64,000 nucleotides of DNA, taken from NCBI GenBank assembly GCA_012798695.1, contig JAAZMR010000070.1:62001-126000 (forward strand), read 5' to 3'. The notes below the pieces were generated by a model that was given only the letters and a program-made list of their open reading frames with translations, was not told the DNA's origin and made no database searches. Origin of the DNA: Bacillota bacterium (lineage in GTDB: Bacteria > Bacillota > Limnochordia > DTU087). Made by a program: the position numbers and the translations under genes. This document shows positions 15,845-27,022 of this stretch, in pieces; within the stretch, counting starts at the first letter, position 1, and each line of letters opens with the position of its first letter.

Positions 15845-15888
15845 GGCTCTTAGATTGAAGAAGTGTGCTCGAGAAATGGGGACTGGCA

Positions 15889-16941
15889 ATGTTGGAACAA
15901 CAGGGGGCCTTGAGGACTGCTGGCTCAGGTGCCCTGGTGCTTGGTATAGAGACGAGCTGTGATGAAACAGCTGCTGCAGTTGTACGGGACGGCCGGGACA
16001 TATTGTCCAATGTGATTGCTTCACAAGTCGATTTACACCGGCATTACGGTGGAGTAGTACCTGAGATTGCCTCCCGGAAGCATATTGAACTGATCATGCC
16101 TGTCATTGACCTAGCACTGAAAGAGGCAGGCATTGGACCAGAGGAAGTGGACGCTATTGCTGTGACCTATGGGCCAGGCTTAGTCGGAGCCTTACTGGTA
16201 GGACTGAGTGCCGCCAAAGCGATGGCTTTGGCCTTGGGGTGTTCGCTGATTGGCATCAATCACATTGAGGGCCATATCTACGCCAATTTTCTGGAGCATC
16301 GGCAAGTTGAGCCCCCCTTGGTTTGCTTGACAGTATCCGGGGGCCATACGGATTTGCTTTATATCGATGAATATGGACATTATGATATCCTTGGTCGGAC
16401 CAGGGACGATGCGGCTGGTGAAGCCTTCGACAAAATCGCCCGGGTATTGGGTTTGAATTACCCAGGGGGTCCTGAGATCGCCCGGTTGGCGGTAGATGGC
16501 GATCCCGAAGCCATTGATTTTCCTCGGGGCCTGATGGATGCAGATACCTATGATTTTAGTTTCTCAGGTTTGAAAACAGCGGCCATCAATTATATTCATA
16601 CGATTAAACAGCGGGGCGCTGATCTGCCGGTGGCGGACATAGCAGCTAGTCTACAAGCTGCCATCGTCGATGTGCTGACAAGTAAAACGATGACAGCGGC
16701 TCAGGCCTATGGAGTGAAGACGGTATTGCTTTCCGGAGGGGTTGCTGCCAATGACAGCCTTCGGCGACATTTGCGGGAGCTTGCCGGTATGCATGGGATC
16801 AAAGTCTATTATCCCACACGAGTGCTGTGCACAGATAATGCAGCTATGATCGCCTGTGCCGGATATTATAGGTATCGTCGAGGAGAGCGGTCACCATGGG
16901 ATCTGAATGCTGTACCCAATCTCAGGTTGGGGGAAGTGTAA
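15889..16941 (+). CDS. tsaD: tRNA t6A37 threonylcarbamoyltransferase TsaD
   Basis: This is the catalytic subunit that transfers threonylcarbamoyl from its AMP adduct to A37. The start of the ASKHA fold is [15 protein letters not shown]. The metal-binding HIEGH lies at residues 125-129. Further motifs are [32 protein letters not shown] and [12 protein letters not shown]. The length of about 350 residues is normal. ATG 15889 with ATGGGGAC is preferred; GTG 15865 would add eight residues. Confidence 0.96.
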   Translation: MLEQQGALRTAGSGALVLGIETSCDETAAAVVRDGRDILSNVIASQVDLHRHYGGVVPEIASRKHIELIMPVIDLALKEAGIGPEEVDAIAVTYGPGLVGALLVGLSAAKAMALALGCSLIGINHIEGHIYANFLEHRQVEPPLVCLTVSGGHTDLLYIDEYGHYDILGRTRDDAAGEAFDKIARVLGLNYPGGPEIARLAVDGDPEAIDFPRGLMDADTYDFSFSGLKTAAINYIHTIKQRGADLPVADIAASLQAAIVDVLTSKTMTAAQAYGVKTVLLSGGVAANDSLRRHLRELAGMHGIKVYYPTRVLCTDNAAMIACAGYYRYRRGERSPWDLNAVPNLRLGEV

Positions 16942-17113
16942 CCGTCACTGCAGCCCAATATCTCAGGCTGATGCATATGGGTCGCCAGCCATCCCCTTGA
17001 TTATGGCCTTTGAAAGGATTTGGCATTGATCATGGACAAATATGATAAGGGTGCTTGAGGCAAGGCACACCCCGATTATTCAGGCGTAGACGCTGGGAAC
17101 AGGGGGACTGAAT

Positions 17114-18049
17114 ATGAGTGTAGCCCAGAAGCCAGAGCAGCCAAAGGCTAGCGGACGAGCCCGCCAGGTTTTGCTGGTAGGCTTGGTATTGGTGCTTATA
17201 GTTGCTGTCTGGGTGAGCTATCGGTATTGGAGACAACTGGGAACATTAGGGGATGAAAGTACCAATATCGTGTTCATTGGAGTTGATACACCAATCTGGG
17301 AGCAAGCACTTGACGAAAGCACAGACTATCCTTCCGCTTTCCAGCAATATGGCCATAAGGCTGATGCTGTTTTTATCGGCACCATTCATCCCTTCCGCCA
17401 GACTTTCCATCTGCTAGCTCTACCGCCGGATTTGGTGGTAACACTTCCGGATGGCAGTCAAGGCAGGCTTAAAGCCGTCTTTGCCGGCGGTGGTGTGCCT
17501 GCTGTACAGCAGGTGGTGGAAGAACTACTCAAAATCCCGATCCACCACTACGTATTAGTCGATTATGATGGATTCACCCAGTTAGTGGATGCCATCGGTG
17601 GTGTAGAAGTGGATGTCGCTACACCCATCCGGTATTATGATGAAGGTAAGCTGGTGTTTGAACTGGAAGAAGGTATGCAAAGGCTAATCGGTTCAGAAGC
17701 CCTGCGTTATGTCCGTTACCGCCGGGAGACCGAATCTGGTCTGCGCCGGTTAGAACGCCAGCAGGAGTTTGTGATTGATCTCATCGATGAACTGCTGCAA
17801 GCAGCTTCCTTGGCACAATTGCCTAAGCTGGCCAGATATGTCGCAGAACTGGTGGAAACTAACCTGCGGTGGGAAGATGGCTTAAAAATGGCCACTATCA
17901 TATTGTGCCGGCAGGCTGTGGGCATAGAAGTTAGCTTACTGCCGGTAGAGGAGATCGAGGACGGATGTTTGCCTGACCCCAATAGTATCAAAGAGATAGT
18001 GGGGCACCTTTTTCATAATCCTGCGTGGCACAGAGCGGGCCAACCCTGA
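17114..18049 (+). CDS. LCP (LytR-CpsA-Psr) family protein
   Basis: This 311-residue protein has an N-terminal membrane anchor at residues about 20-40 and an extracytoplasmic LCP domain. LCP enzymes attach secondary polymers such as teichoic acids or capsule to peptidoglycan. The family blocks are HKADAVFIGTIHP, TFHLLALPPDLVV, VLVDYDGFTQLVDAIGGVEVD, GSEALRYVRYRR and LRRLERQQEFV, which hold the expected Asp/Arg residues. It starts at ATG 17114 behind GGGGGA. A TATGAT at 17041-17046 may be its -10 box. No other polymer genes are near. Confidence 0.87.
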   Translation: MSVAQKPEQPKASGRARQVLLVGLVLVLIVAVWVSYRYWRQLGTLGDESTNIVFIGVDTPIWEQALDESTDYPSAFQQYGHKADAVFIGTIHPFRQTFHLLALPPDLVVTLPDGSQGRLKAVFAGGGVPAVQQVVEELLKIPIHHYVLVDYDGFTQLVDAIGGVEVDVATPIRYYDEGKLVFELEEGMQRLIGSEALRYVRYRRETESGLRRLERQQEFVIDLIDELLQAASLAQLPKLARYVAELVETNLRWEDGLKMATIILCRQAVGIEVSLLPVEEIEDGCLPDPNSIKEIVGHLFHNPAWHRAGQP

Positions 18050-18090
18050 CTCTTGCATTTGGTTGCCCTCTTCGACCTGATGTGAGAAGA

Positions 18091-18119
18091 TTGCACAAAA
18101 AATGGTATCATGATATCTT
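18091..18119 (+). promoter_or_regulatory. Candidate promoter of the transaldolase-like gene
   Basis: TTGCAC (18091-18096) and TATCTT (18114-18119) are separated by 17 bp, in a 216-bp gap that otherwise holds no gene. Confidence 0.4.
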
Positions 18120-18265
18120 AATGGTAATATGGGTCTGGGTGGCAGAGGATTGGAAGTGGGACAAGCCTATTCGAAGCCGGAAAAATGCCAGGACGAACAT
18201 TTCAAATTGAACATCTAAAGAAATGAGGTGACAAGCCGCCTTGCCCTTCTTGTCCGGAGGAGCTG

Positions 18266-18925
18266 GTGGCAAGCAGCATGAAACTATTTCTTGATACAGC
18301 GAATATCGATGAAATCCGAGAAGTGAACAGTTGGGGAGTTATCTGTGGAGTCACTACTAACCCTTCATTGATTGCCAAGGAAGGCCGAGATTTCAAAGAG
18401 GTAATCAATACTATTTGTGACATAGTGGATGGCCCCATCAGTGCCGAGGTGGTCAGCACGGAGGCTGCAGGCATGATCAAAGAAGCTCGAGAATACGCGG
18501 CCTGGCATCCCAACGTGATCATCAAAGTACCTATGACTATCGATGGCTTGAAAGCCACCAAGGTATTATCTAGTGAAGGCATCAAGACCAATCTGACCCT
18601 GATTTTCTCTCCGGCTCAGGCATTGCTGTGTGCCCGGGCAGGGGCCACCTATGTTAGCCCCTTCCTCGGCAGGCTCGATGATATCGGTCATGAAGGCATG
18701 ACCTTAGTGCGAGACATAGCTGATATCTTCGCTATCCATGATCTCTCTACAGAGATTATCGCTGCGAGTATTCGCAGTCCCCTACATGTGATCGAAGCTG
18801 CCAAAGCCGGTTCAGATATCGCTACCGTACCATATAAGGTCATGATACAGATGACTAAGCATCCTCTTACTGATAATGGTATTGAGCGGTTTATGGCTGA
18901 CTGGGCAACTGTGCCTGAGAAGTAA
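18266..18925 (+). CDS. fsa: Fructose-6-phosphate aldolase / small transaldolase
   Basis: This 219-residue class-I aldolase is of the short transaldolase family. The Schiff-base Lys87 is in [50 protein letters not shown] and [27 protein letters not shown] are all typical. It may act as transaldolase in the pentose phosphate pathway or cleave fructose 6-phosphate; sequence alone does not decide. GTG 18266 follows GGAGG at good spacing, while ATG 18278 would give the more usual N-terminus MKLFLDTA. Confidence 0.92.
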   Translation: MASSMKLFLDTANIDEIREVNSWGVICGVTTNPSLIAKEGRDFKEVINTICDIVDGPISAEVVSTEAAGMIKEAREYAAWHPNVIIKVPMTIDGLKATKVLSSEGIKTNLTLIFSPAQALLCARAGATYVSPFLGRLDDIGHEGMTLVRDIADIFAIHDLSTEIIAASIRSPLHVIEAAKAGSDIATVPYKVMIQMTKHPLTDNGIERFMADWATVPEK

Positions 18926-18978
18926 GTTTGGTCTCAAGATCAGTATCGGAGCTATGCGGAGCGAGTAGTAGGCTTGAA

Positions 18979-19008
18979 AAACACCCGCCCGGTAACTGGC
19001 GGGTGTTT
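18979..19008. terminator. Bidirectional terminator between convergent genes
   Basis: A perfect 11-bp stem (18979-18989 with 18998-19008) lies between fsa (+) and ddh (-). Read on the minus strand the T run is TTTTT, so it best serves ddh but can also stop fsa transcripts. Confidence 0.85.
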
Positions 19009-19125
19009 ACATGCCCTAGAAATGCTCAGCTGTTTGACTGGGCATGTCCCGTAAATCTGAGCAGATGCGGTGGGCCTGCATCTGCGGAAAGTACAGTCTA
19101 GTGCCCTGTCCAGACGTCTGTTGGG

Positions 19126-20103
19126 CTAAAGCAGATGCTTTCTGAGCTCTGCCGGCGGCTCGTGGGAAAGATAGCCTAAGGGGATATCAAACACGGTGCG
19201 GGCTCCAGTTTCTCCTGCCTGTCGCATGCGATAAACAGCTCGCGCGTAGGCAGTGAGTACACTGCCGGTGAACTCGGGATTACTTTCCAAAGTTAGCCGG
19301 AACTCTGTTTGCTGCTGGTGGCCATCACCAGTGGTACCGGTGCGGATCACAAACCCACCATGGGGCATGCCGGTGTGGTTGTTCGCAAACTCTTCCTCGG
19401 TAATGAAATGGACGGTGGTATCAAAATCAGCAAAATACCCTGGCATGGTCTTGATCGTGCTTTCGATCTGAGCTAGGTCGGCCTGTGGCTCAGCTACCAC
19501 GTAGCAGATACGCAGGTGTTCCTCCCTAGGGGTAAGCGCCGGAGTCATGCCCTGGCGGATCTTGTCGATCGTGTCCGGAACCGGCACCGTATACTGGACA
19601 GCGTGTCTTACTCCAGGGATTCTGCGAATGGCCACAGAATGACCTTGACTTACACCCTTTCCCCAAAACGTATAGGTCTTTCCTGCTGGCAAGACCGAGG
19701 CAAAGAGTAAGCGTGCCAGGGAGAAGAGCCCGGGATCCCAGCCGGTGGAGATCAGACTGAGGTTGCCTCCACCTTTGGCTGCTTGATCGATCTTAGCAAA
19801 ATATGCAGGGATGCGGGCATGGAAGTCAAAACTGTCTACAGTGTTGAACTGGGTGGCATATAATGGTCCTTGTTCGGGAAGGTCAGTAGACGAGCCGCCA
19901 CAAAGAATCATCACATCAATATCGCTCTGATAATGATCGATATTTGCAGCAGATACCAGGTTGCCTGTGGTCTGGATTTGGTCAGGTGGGCGCCGAGTGA
20001 AAATGGCTACTAATTCCATGTCAGAGGTTTGGCTGATAGCTTTTTCCACTCCCCGGCCGAGATTTCCATAGCCGACGATTCCGATTCTAATTTCGTCACT
20101 CAC
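19126..20103 (-). CDS. ddh: meso-Diaminopimelate dehydrogenase
   Basis: This 325-residue NADPH-dependent enzyme converts tetrahydrodipicolinate directly to meso-diaminopimelate, for lysine and peptidoglycan. The N-terminal Rossmann fold has IGIVGYGNLGRGVE. Family motifs are LCGGSSTDLPEQGP, VDSFDFHARIPAY, LISTGWDPGLFSLAR, GKGVSQGHSVAIRRIPGV and NPEFTGSVLTAYARA. The GTG start at 20103 has a CGGAGTGG site. It stands alone on the minus strand, divergent from the aminotransferase gene. Confidence 0.95.
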   Translation of the reverse strand: MSDEIRIGIVGYGNLGRGVEKAISQTSDMELVAIFTRRPPDQIQTTGNLVSAANIDHYQSDIDVMILCGGSSTDLPEQGPLYATQFNTVDSFDFHARIPAYFAKIDQAAKGGGNLSLISTGWDPGLFSLARLLFASVLPAGKTYTFWGKGVSQGHSVAIRRIPGVRHAVQYTVPVPDTIDKIRQGMTPALTPREEHLRICYVVAEPQADLAQIESTIKTMPGYFADFDTTVHFITEEEFANNHTGMPHGGFVIRTGTTGDGHQQQTEFRLTLESNPEFTGSVLTAYARAVYRMRQAGETGARTVFDIPLGYLSHEPPAELRKHLL

Positions 20104-20340
20104 TACACCACTCCGTTCGGAATAGATAGACTACAAATACCATTGTACTAGAAATTACCTGAGGTTGGCTACTGGTAGTCTGGTGCTTATCCAGAGGAAT
20201 ATGTGCACAGCTGATTCAGGGCTTCCAGACGATAAGGCAGTATCCCAGCCAATCGATGGCCAGAGCAGGAGATTCTTAGAACATATGGAAATTAGAAGAT
20301 CATTCGCCTAGCTTATTGAGAGTCAAGGGGGAGCATAAGT

Positions 20341-21531
20341 ATGAAGATCGCGCATCGCATGTCCAGTCTGGGCACTGAAACGGCCTTTGAGGTACTGGCA
20401 GAGGTGAAGGAACTAGAGGCCCAGGGAAGAGATATTGTTAGTTTTGCCATTGGTGAGCCGGATTTTGCTACACCGGAGAATATCAAACAAGCTGGCATTG
20501 ATGCCATTAGGGCCGGTGAGACCCACTACGGACCTTCAGCAGGTCGTATCGAACTGCGGGAGGCGATAGCGGAGTATATCAGTCGAACCCGGCGGATACC
20601 GGTAACACCCGATCAGGTAGTGGTCACCCCTGGGGCAAAACCCATCATCTTTTTCACCATTTTGGCTACGATCAATGCCGGTGATGAGGCGATTTATCCC
20701 ACCCCTGGTTTCCCGATCTATGAATCGGTGATTCGGTTTATTGGGGGGAATCCTATACCATTGCCCTTATTGGAGGAAAAGGGGTTTGAATTTGATGTCG
20801 ATTATCTGCGCTCTCTGATTACACCACGTACTCGGCTCATCATATTAAATTCACCTCATAACCCTACTGGTGGCGTATTATCTCCCTCGACACTGGAGGC
20901 AGTTGCGGAAATAGCTTTGGAAAATGATCTCTGGGTACTTTCTGATGAAGTCTACTCCCGGATCATCTTCGATGGCGAGTTCTTTAGCATTACATCTATT
21001 CCGGGTATGCAAGAACGGACTATTCTCCTGGATGGGTTTTCCAAGACCTATGCCATGACCGGTTGGCGGTTGGGGTATGGGGTGATGAACCCAGAGATGG
21101 CGGTACATATCGCTCGTTTGGAGACCAACAGCGAATCCTGTACTGCTACATTCACACAGCTAGCAGGGGTAGAGGCTCTGCAAGGCCCTCAGGATGCCAC
21201 AGAGCTGATGGTAGAACAGTTTCGACGGCGACGGGATCTGATTGTTGAGGGGTTAAACTCCATTGCAGGGGTTTCCTGTTTGCTCCCCCAAGGCGCTTTT
21301 TATGTCTTTCCCAACGTGACAGAGGCCTGCCGCACTCTAGGGCTGGCCGATGCGAAGGCATTACAGCAGAAACTGCTTCACGAAGCGGGAGTTGCGGTCT
21401 TGCCGCGTACATCTTTTGGGCGGAAGCTGCCAGGAGAGCGAGAAGAGTATCTGCGGTTATCCTATGCTACATCAGAGGCCCTAATCGAACAGGGTGTAGA
21501 GAGAATGCGAAAATGGATCGAGGGCCGCTAG
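20341..21531 (+). CDS. PLP-dependent class I/II aminotransferase (AspC-like)
   Basis: This 396-residue fold-type-I aminotransferase uses PLP bound to Lys235 in DGFSKTYAMTGWR. FAIGEPDFATP, HYGPSAGRIELREAIA, NSPHNPTGG and SDEVYSRI are the classical aspartate/aromatic aminotransferase motifs. The start follows AGGGGGAGC. The exact amino donor is unknown. It is spaced 84 bp from the isomerase/aldolase fusion and may share its transcript, in which case a keto acid of that pathway could be its substrate. Confidence 0.9.
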   Translation: MKIAHRMSSLGTETAFEVLAEVKELEAQGRDIVSFAIGEPDFATPENIKQAGIDAIRAGETHYGPSAGRIELREAIAEYISRTRRIPVTPDQVVVTPGAKPIIFFTILATINAGDEAIYPTPGFPIYESVIRFIGGNPIPLPLLEEKGFEFDVDYLRSLITPRTRLIILNSPHNPTGGVLSPSTLEAVAEIALENDLWVLSDEVYSRIIFDGEFFSITSIPGMQERTILLDGFSKTYAMTGWRLGYGVMNPEMAVHIARLETNSESCTATFTQLAGVEALQGPQDATELMVEQFRRRRDLIVEGLNSIAGVSCLLPQGAFYVFPNVTEACRTLGLADAKALQQKLLHEAGVAVLPRTSFGRKLPGEREEYLRLSYATSEALIEQGVERMRKWIEGR

Positions 21532-21614
21532 AGCAGGGTGTTCATGCAGCACTCTCGCCCTCTCATATACGAAGCTTGTAGAATCAGAGCAATTAACTTA
21601 GGAGGGTATCAGGT

Positions 21615-23654
21615 ATGGATTTGAGGGAAAATCCCATTAGTTTGGTGCACTTTATGGCCTATCCGGGGCCGGGACGGACCAATTCGGTACAAAGAGGGGA
21701 AGCCCGGGAGGAATACTTGTTGCGCAGTTTGCGGCAGGTCCTGGATGACCCGTATTTTGCCGGGATCGAGATTACCCGCATAAAACAACGGTCCATCCGG
21801 CAGCAAGCTGCTCAACTGCTCAAGGAAAGTGGTAAACACGTTATTTTCAGTGCCCAGCCGGTGCAGCTGATTAACGAAGATAATCTAATTGCACCTGAGG
21901 ATATCAGCAGTAGGGATGAGACGCAGCGACAGTTAGCCGTGTTGCGGATCAAAGAATGTGTAGATCAGGCCATTAAACTTGGGGCCAAAGCCTTAGGCCT
22001 AATCAGTGGACGGGATCCGGGCACCGCTGGTGGACTGAGAGCGCGGCAACAGGCCATGGTCGCCTTGGTGCGTTCTCTTGATGAAATCTGCCTCTATACC
22101 AAGCAGCGTGCCGAGGAACTGCAGATTCCACCACTGGCAATTAGTCTAGAGCTATTTGATCGAATAGCTGAGCCTGGATGCAAGAATCAGTTGATTGGGC
22201 CTACCGAGGATGCCATAGAGGTGGCTCGACAGCTGAGAGATGTACATGGACACGTCAACTTCGGCCTCTTATACGATCTCAGCCATATGCCCCTCCTGCA
22301 AGGTATTGCCTTGGAAGCGGAGACACCGGCAGTGCTTAGATCGCTGGCACCATATCTGAATCATATTCATATCGGCAGCTGTGTAACTGATCGAGACGAT
22401 CCTCTATATGGCGATAGCCACCCTCGCTTTGACTACTCCGGCAGTGCTGTGGGTGAGGAAGAGCTGGCGGCTTTCATGGCCGCTTTGGCAGAAATAAACT
22501 ACCAGGGTGGTATCGGGATCGAGGTCATGCCTCTACCGGAGGAAGATAGCTCTATCGCCATTGAGAGCACCAAGGCATATTTGGAGATAGTGCGCAATCG
22601 CCTGGATGTAAACTATACCTTGGGGAATTACTTCTTCCAAACTCGCCGCTTTTTCACAGAAGAAATGGTTGCCCTGCTTACAGAGACTCGGATATACAGG
22701 CCCCATCTGATCGAAGAAGCTGCGGAGAAAAGGGTACGACGCAGTGAGTTGACCACTAATGGCAAACTGGTCATTTTGGCAGCAGATCACCCGGCTAGGA
22801 ATGTGACTAGTGTGGGCGGCGATCCGGTGGGTATGGGTGAACGGTTGGATTATTTGGGGAGAGTGCTGAGGGTCATGGCGGCATCGGATATCGATGGTGT
22901 CATGGCTACACCAGAAATTATTGAAGATCTGCTGTTGGTGGATTACTTGCTCAAGGAGAATGGGGGCAGTGGCATCCTAGATCACCGCATCCTCATAGGC
23001 TGTATGAATAGATCCGGTCTTGCCGGAGTGGAATATGAGATGGAAGATCGGATGACAGCCTTCACGGCTGAGCGCATGCATCGCTTGGGTATGGATGGGG
23101 CGAAGATGATGTTTAGACTGGACATGGGCCGTTATTCCCGTTATTCGATTCAGACCATCTCTTACTGTGCTGATGCCATCAATCGGTGTAATGCACTGGG
23201 GCTGCCTGTATTTCTTGAGCCCTTACCAGTGGTCAAGACTCCTGATGGCTACCAGGTAAACATGAATGCTAATGCTCTGATCAAGACCATAGGTATTGGG
23301 GCCGGTTTAGGTGATTCGTCGGCACGTCTGTGGCTGAAAATTCCCTATGTACCAGAGTATTACCGCGTGGTTAGAGCTACAACACTACCAGTATTGATGT
23401 TAGGTGGTGCATCCAAGGGCAACCCCATATACACGATTCAGGACTTTGAACGGGGTATGGGTGAAGGGCATAACGTACGGGGTGCCATGGTAGGGCGTAA
23501 TGTGCTGTATCCTGGCAAGGACGATCCGGCCGCTGTAGCTGAGGCTGTTTGCGATGTTGTGCATCGTTCCGCGACATCATTGGAGGCGGTGCGCAAGCTG
23601 AGAGGGCAGCGGGGCAGAGATATGGATGCTTTGGAAAAGCTGCTCAGCCATTGA
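21615..23654 (+). CDS. Fused sugar isomerase-like and Cgl0159-type aldolase-like protein
   Basis: This 679-residue cytosolic protein appears to hold two TIM barrels. Residues about 1-335 resemble the xylose isomerase/AP-endonuclease-2 fold, with metal-ligand candidates in ISLELFD, YDLSHMP, LNHIHIGSC and IGIEVMP. Residues about 345-679 resemble the Cgl0159 family, found in inositol gene clusters and related to class-I DhnA/DeoC aldolases (LVILAADHPARN, ILIGCMNRSGLAG, GAKMMFRLD, VFLEPLPV, LMLGGASKGN). The GAKMM lysine is a Schiff-base candidate. The start follows TTAGGAGGG. Isomerisation followed by aldol cleavage is the simplest reading. The substrate is unknown. Confidence 0.72.
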   Translation: MDLRENPISLVHFMAYPGPGRTNSVQRGEAREEYLLRSLRQVLDDPYFAGIEITRIKQRSIRQQAAQLLKESGKHVIFSAQPVQLINEDNLIAPEDISSRDETQRQLAVLRIKECVDQAIKLGAKALGLISGRDPGTAGGLRARQQAMVALVRSLDEICLYTKQRAEELQIPPLAISLELFDRIAEPGCKNQLIGPTEDAIEVARQLRDVHGHVNFGLLYDLSHMPLLQGIALEAETPAVLRSLAPYLNHIHIGSCVTDRDDPLYGDSHPRFDYSGSAVGEEELAAFMAALAEINYQGGIGIEVMPLPEEDSSIAIESTKAYLEIVRNRLDVNYTLGNYFFQTRRFFTEEMVALLTETRIYRPHLIEEAAEKRVRRSELTTNGKLVILAADHPARNVTSVGGDPVGMGERLDYLGRVLRVMAASDIDGVMATPEIIEDLLLVDYLLKENGGSGILDHRILIGCMNRSGLAGVEYEMEDRMTAFTAERMHRLGMDGAKMMFRLDMGRYSRYSIQTISYCADAINRCNALGLPVFLEPLPVVKTPDGYQVNMNANALIKTIGIGAGLGDSSARLWLKIPYVPEYYRVVRATTLPVLMLGGASKGNPIYTIQDFERGMGEGHNVRGAMVGRNVLYPGKDDPAAVAEAVCDVVHRSATSLEAVRKLRGQRGRDMDALEKLLSH

Positions 23655-23720
23655 CAGCCTGGCAGCCTATTCAGTGTTGGCCAGATGGGGGCTGTTGGCC
23701 GGAACTAGGTATGAAAAGAA

Positions 23721-24467
23721 ATGGTGAGCTCATTGAAAACCAGATCTGTTGATGTAGCATTATTGCCAAGTGAAATGGAAAGGATACAGGCCGATGGGCA
23801 TCTGGCAGTAGTCATAGATGTATTGCGTGCCAGTACCACCATAGTGGTGGCCTTGGCCCATGGAGCATCCCGCGTGATTCCCTTAGCGACTGTGGAAGCA
23901 GCTCGGGCCCGGCAAGCTGAGGAACCAGAGCTGCTTCTCTGTGGGGAGAGGGATGCCCACCCCTTGCCTGGGTTTGACCTGGGCAACTCCCCTTGGGAAT
24001 ATACTGAGGCACGGGTTAAGGGCAAGAGCTTGATTCTGACTACTACCAATGGTACCAGAGCCCTAGAGGCGGCCGAGCAGGCCGGGGCGAGTACCATAAT
24101 CGTTGGGGCAATGACCAATCGTCAAGCGGTAGTGGAGTTCTGCGTCAACTCTACTGAACCATTACTCTTGGTTTGTGCCGGGTGCCAAGGCCGGTTTTCC
24201 TTGGAGGATGCCCTATGTGCCGGTACACTGATCGCGGGGCTGGGGGAAGATATGTATTTGACGGATGCGGCTCGGGTTTGCTTAACTTTATATGAGCACT
24301 GGGGCCTGGGCCAGCTTGCTTCCCTGGTCGCCGATAGTGAGCATGGACAGCGGCTGAAGAGTAAAGGCTATAGTCAAGACATAACGTTAGCCCTGGATGT
24401 GGATGGTTGGCCCGTGGTACCCATCTATCGAGATGGGGAGATCCGGCTTTGGCAGCAAGCTGGTTAG
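23721..24467 (+). CDS. comB: 2-Phosphosulfolactate phosphatase (ComB family)
   Basis: This 248-residue Mg-dependent phosphatase is of the ComB family, which releases sulfolactate from 2-phospho-3-sulfolactate. Recognised motifs are VVIDVLRASTTIVVALAHGA, LCGERDAHPLPGFDLGNSP, LILTTTNGTRALE and FSLEDALCAGTLI. In methanogens it acts in coenzyme M synthesis. In Bacillus the homologue YitC is tied to 3-sulfolactate in spores. No comA (phosphosulfolactate synthase) is in the window. The start is uncertain: ATG 23721 has a weak site, and TTG 23733 behind GGTGAG is an alternative. Confidence 0.85.
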   Translation: MVSSLKTRSVDVALLPSEMERIQADGHLAVVIDVLRASTTIVVALAHGASRVIPLATVEAARARQAEEPELLLCGERDAHPLPGFDLGNSPWEYTEARVKGKSLILTTTNGTRALEAAEQAGASTIIVGAMTNRQAVVEFCVNSTEPLLLVCAGCQGRFSLEDALCAGTLIAGLGEDMYLTDAARVCLTLYEHWGLGQLASLVADSEHGQRLKSKGYSQDITLALDVDGWPVVPIYRDGEIRLWQQAG

Positions 24468-24672
24468 CGCAGACGTGCCTTTTGCGGTGAGTGCAATCTG
24501 ATGGTCTGGTTGCATTTGAGCCATACTGGAAATGGCAGGCACTGTGGCGGTCAGAGCCGGCCAGCGAAATCTGGTGAAAGATGGAGGAAATGCAAGAATT
24601 CTGGAGCCTGAAGGGATATTTGCCGGTATTTGAAGGTTTTATATGCTTGCATTTGAAATGCTGCTTCTGTAA

Positions 24673-24678
24673 TATAAT
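24673..24678 (+). promoter_or_regulatory. -10 box of the groESL promoter
   Basis: A perfect TATAAT lies 8 bp upstream of the CIRCE element, so transcription should start at or just before the operator. The -35 box is ambiguous: TTGCAT is 20 bp away and TTGAAA 14 bp away. Confidence 0.65.
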
Positions 24679-24686
24679 TACTGGTA

Positions 24687-24713
24687 TTAGCACTCGCGGA
24701 TGGTGAGTGCTAA
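24687..24713 (+). promoter_or_regulatory. CIRCE operator (HrcA binding site)
   Basis: TTAGCACTC-N9-GAGTGCTAA is a perfect match to the CIRCE consensus. It lies between the -10 box and groES. HrcA repression, relieved by heat or GroEL titration, is established for this element. Confidence 0.97.
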
Positions 24714-24750
24714 CAATACAGCAAGTCGGAAAAGGAGGTCTATAGTCTAG

Positions 24751-25035
24751 ATGCAGATCAAACCATTAGCTGATCGAGTGGTCGTTAAGGCAATTGAGAT
24801 GGAAGAGAAGACCAAGAGCGGTATTGTGCTGCCAGATACAGCCAAGGAGAAGCCCCAAGAAGGTGAGATCAAGGCTGTTGGTCCCGGTCGTTATGAAGAT
24901 GGTAAACTGGTCCCCATGAATGTAAAGAAGGGTGACCGGGTACTCTTTGCCAAGTATGCAGGCACAGAGATCAAATTGGATGGAGAAGAATATCTCATCA
25001 TGCGAGAATCAGATATTCTCGGCATTCTTGACTAA
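24751..25035 (+). CDS. groES: Co-chaperonin GroES
   Basis: This 94-residue subunit forms the heptameric lid of the GroEL cage. It begins [14 protein letters not shown]. The mobile loop is [18 protein letters not shown], followed by [10 protein letters not shown] and [12 protein letters not shown]. The length is standard. It has an AAGGAGGTC site, is the first gene of the groESL operon and is under CIRCE control. Confidence 0.98.
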   Translation: MQIKPLADRVVVKAIEMEEKTKSGIVLPDTAKEKPQEGEIKAVGPGRYEDGKLVPMNVKKGDRVLFAKYAGTEIKLDGEEYLIMRESDILGILD

Positions 25036-25063
25036 AAGAAATCAGATGATCTAGTGATAGTGA

Positions 25064-26722
<1,659 letters not shown>

Positions 26723-26732
26723 GTCAGGATAA

Positions 26733-26765
26733 AAAAAGGGCTCTGGTGCAAATGGAGCCCTTTTT
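26733..26765 (+). terminator. Intrinsic terminator of groESL
   Basis: GGGCTC/GAGCCC (26738-26743 with 26755-26760) is flanked by an A run and followed by TTTTT. Confidence 0.9.
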
Positions 26766-26801
26766 GCACATCGGGTATCTCCATAGTGGGTTTAGTAAAG
26801 C

Positions 26802-26826
26802 AAAGGGCCAGTTCTCTGGCCTTTTT
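26802..26826 (+). terminator. Second terminator after groESL
   Basis: GGCCAG/CTGGCC (26806-26811 with 26816-26821) is followed by TTTTT, giving tandem termination after the chaperonin operon. Confidence 0.8.
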
Positions 26827-27022
26827 GCCTTTAAGGGCTAGAATAGGCGCGCAGGGTTTTGAACCCAAATGGGGAACTCTATGTAGACAGGCGATCCCCA
26901 TTAGGGGCTGTGGATACTCAAAGCTTCTGTTTCAAAAACTACACAGCAGGAAGGATTTGCTGTTCTGGGTGGAGTAGACCAATAGAATAAGCAACAGCCG
27001 TGCTTAAGAGGAGGCAGCAGTG

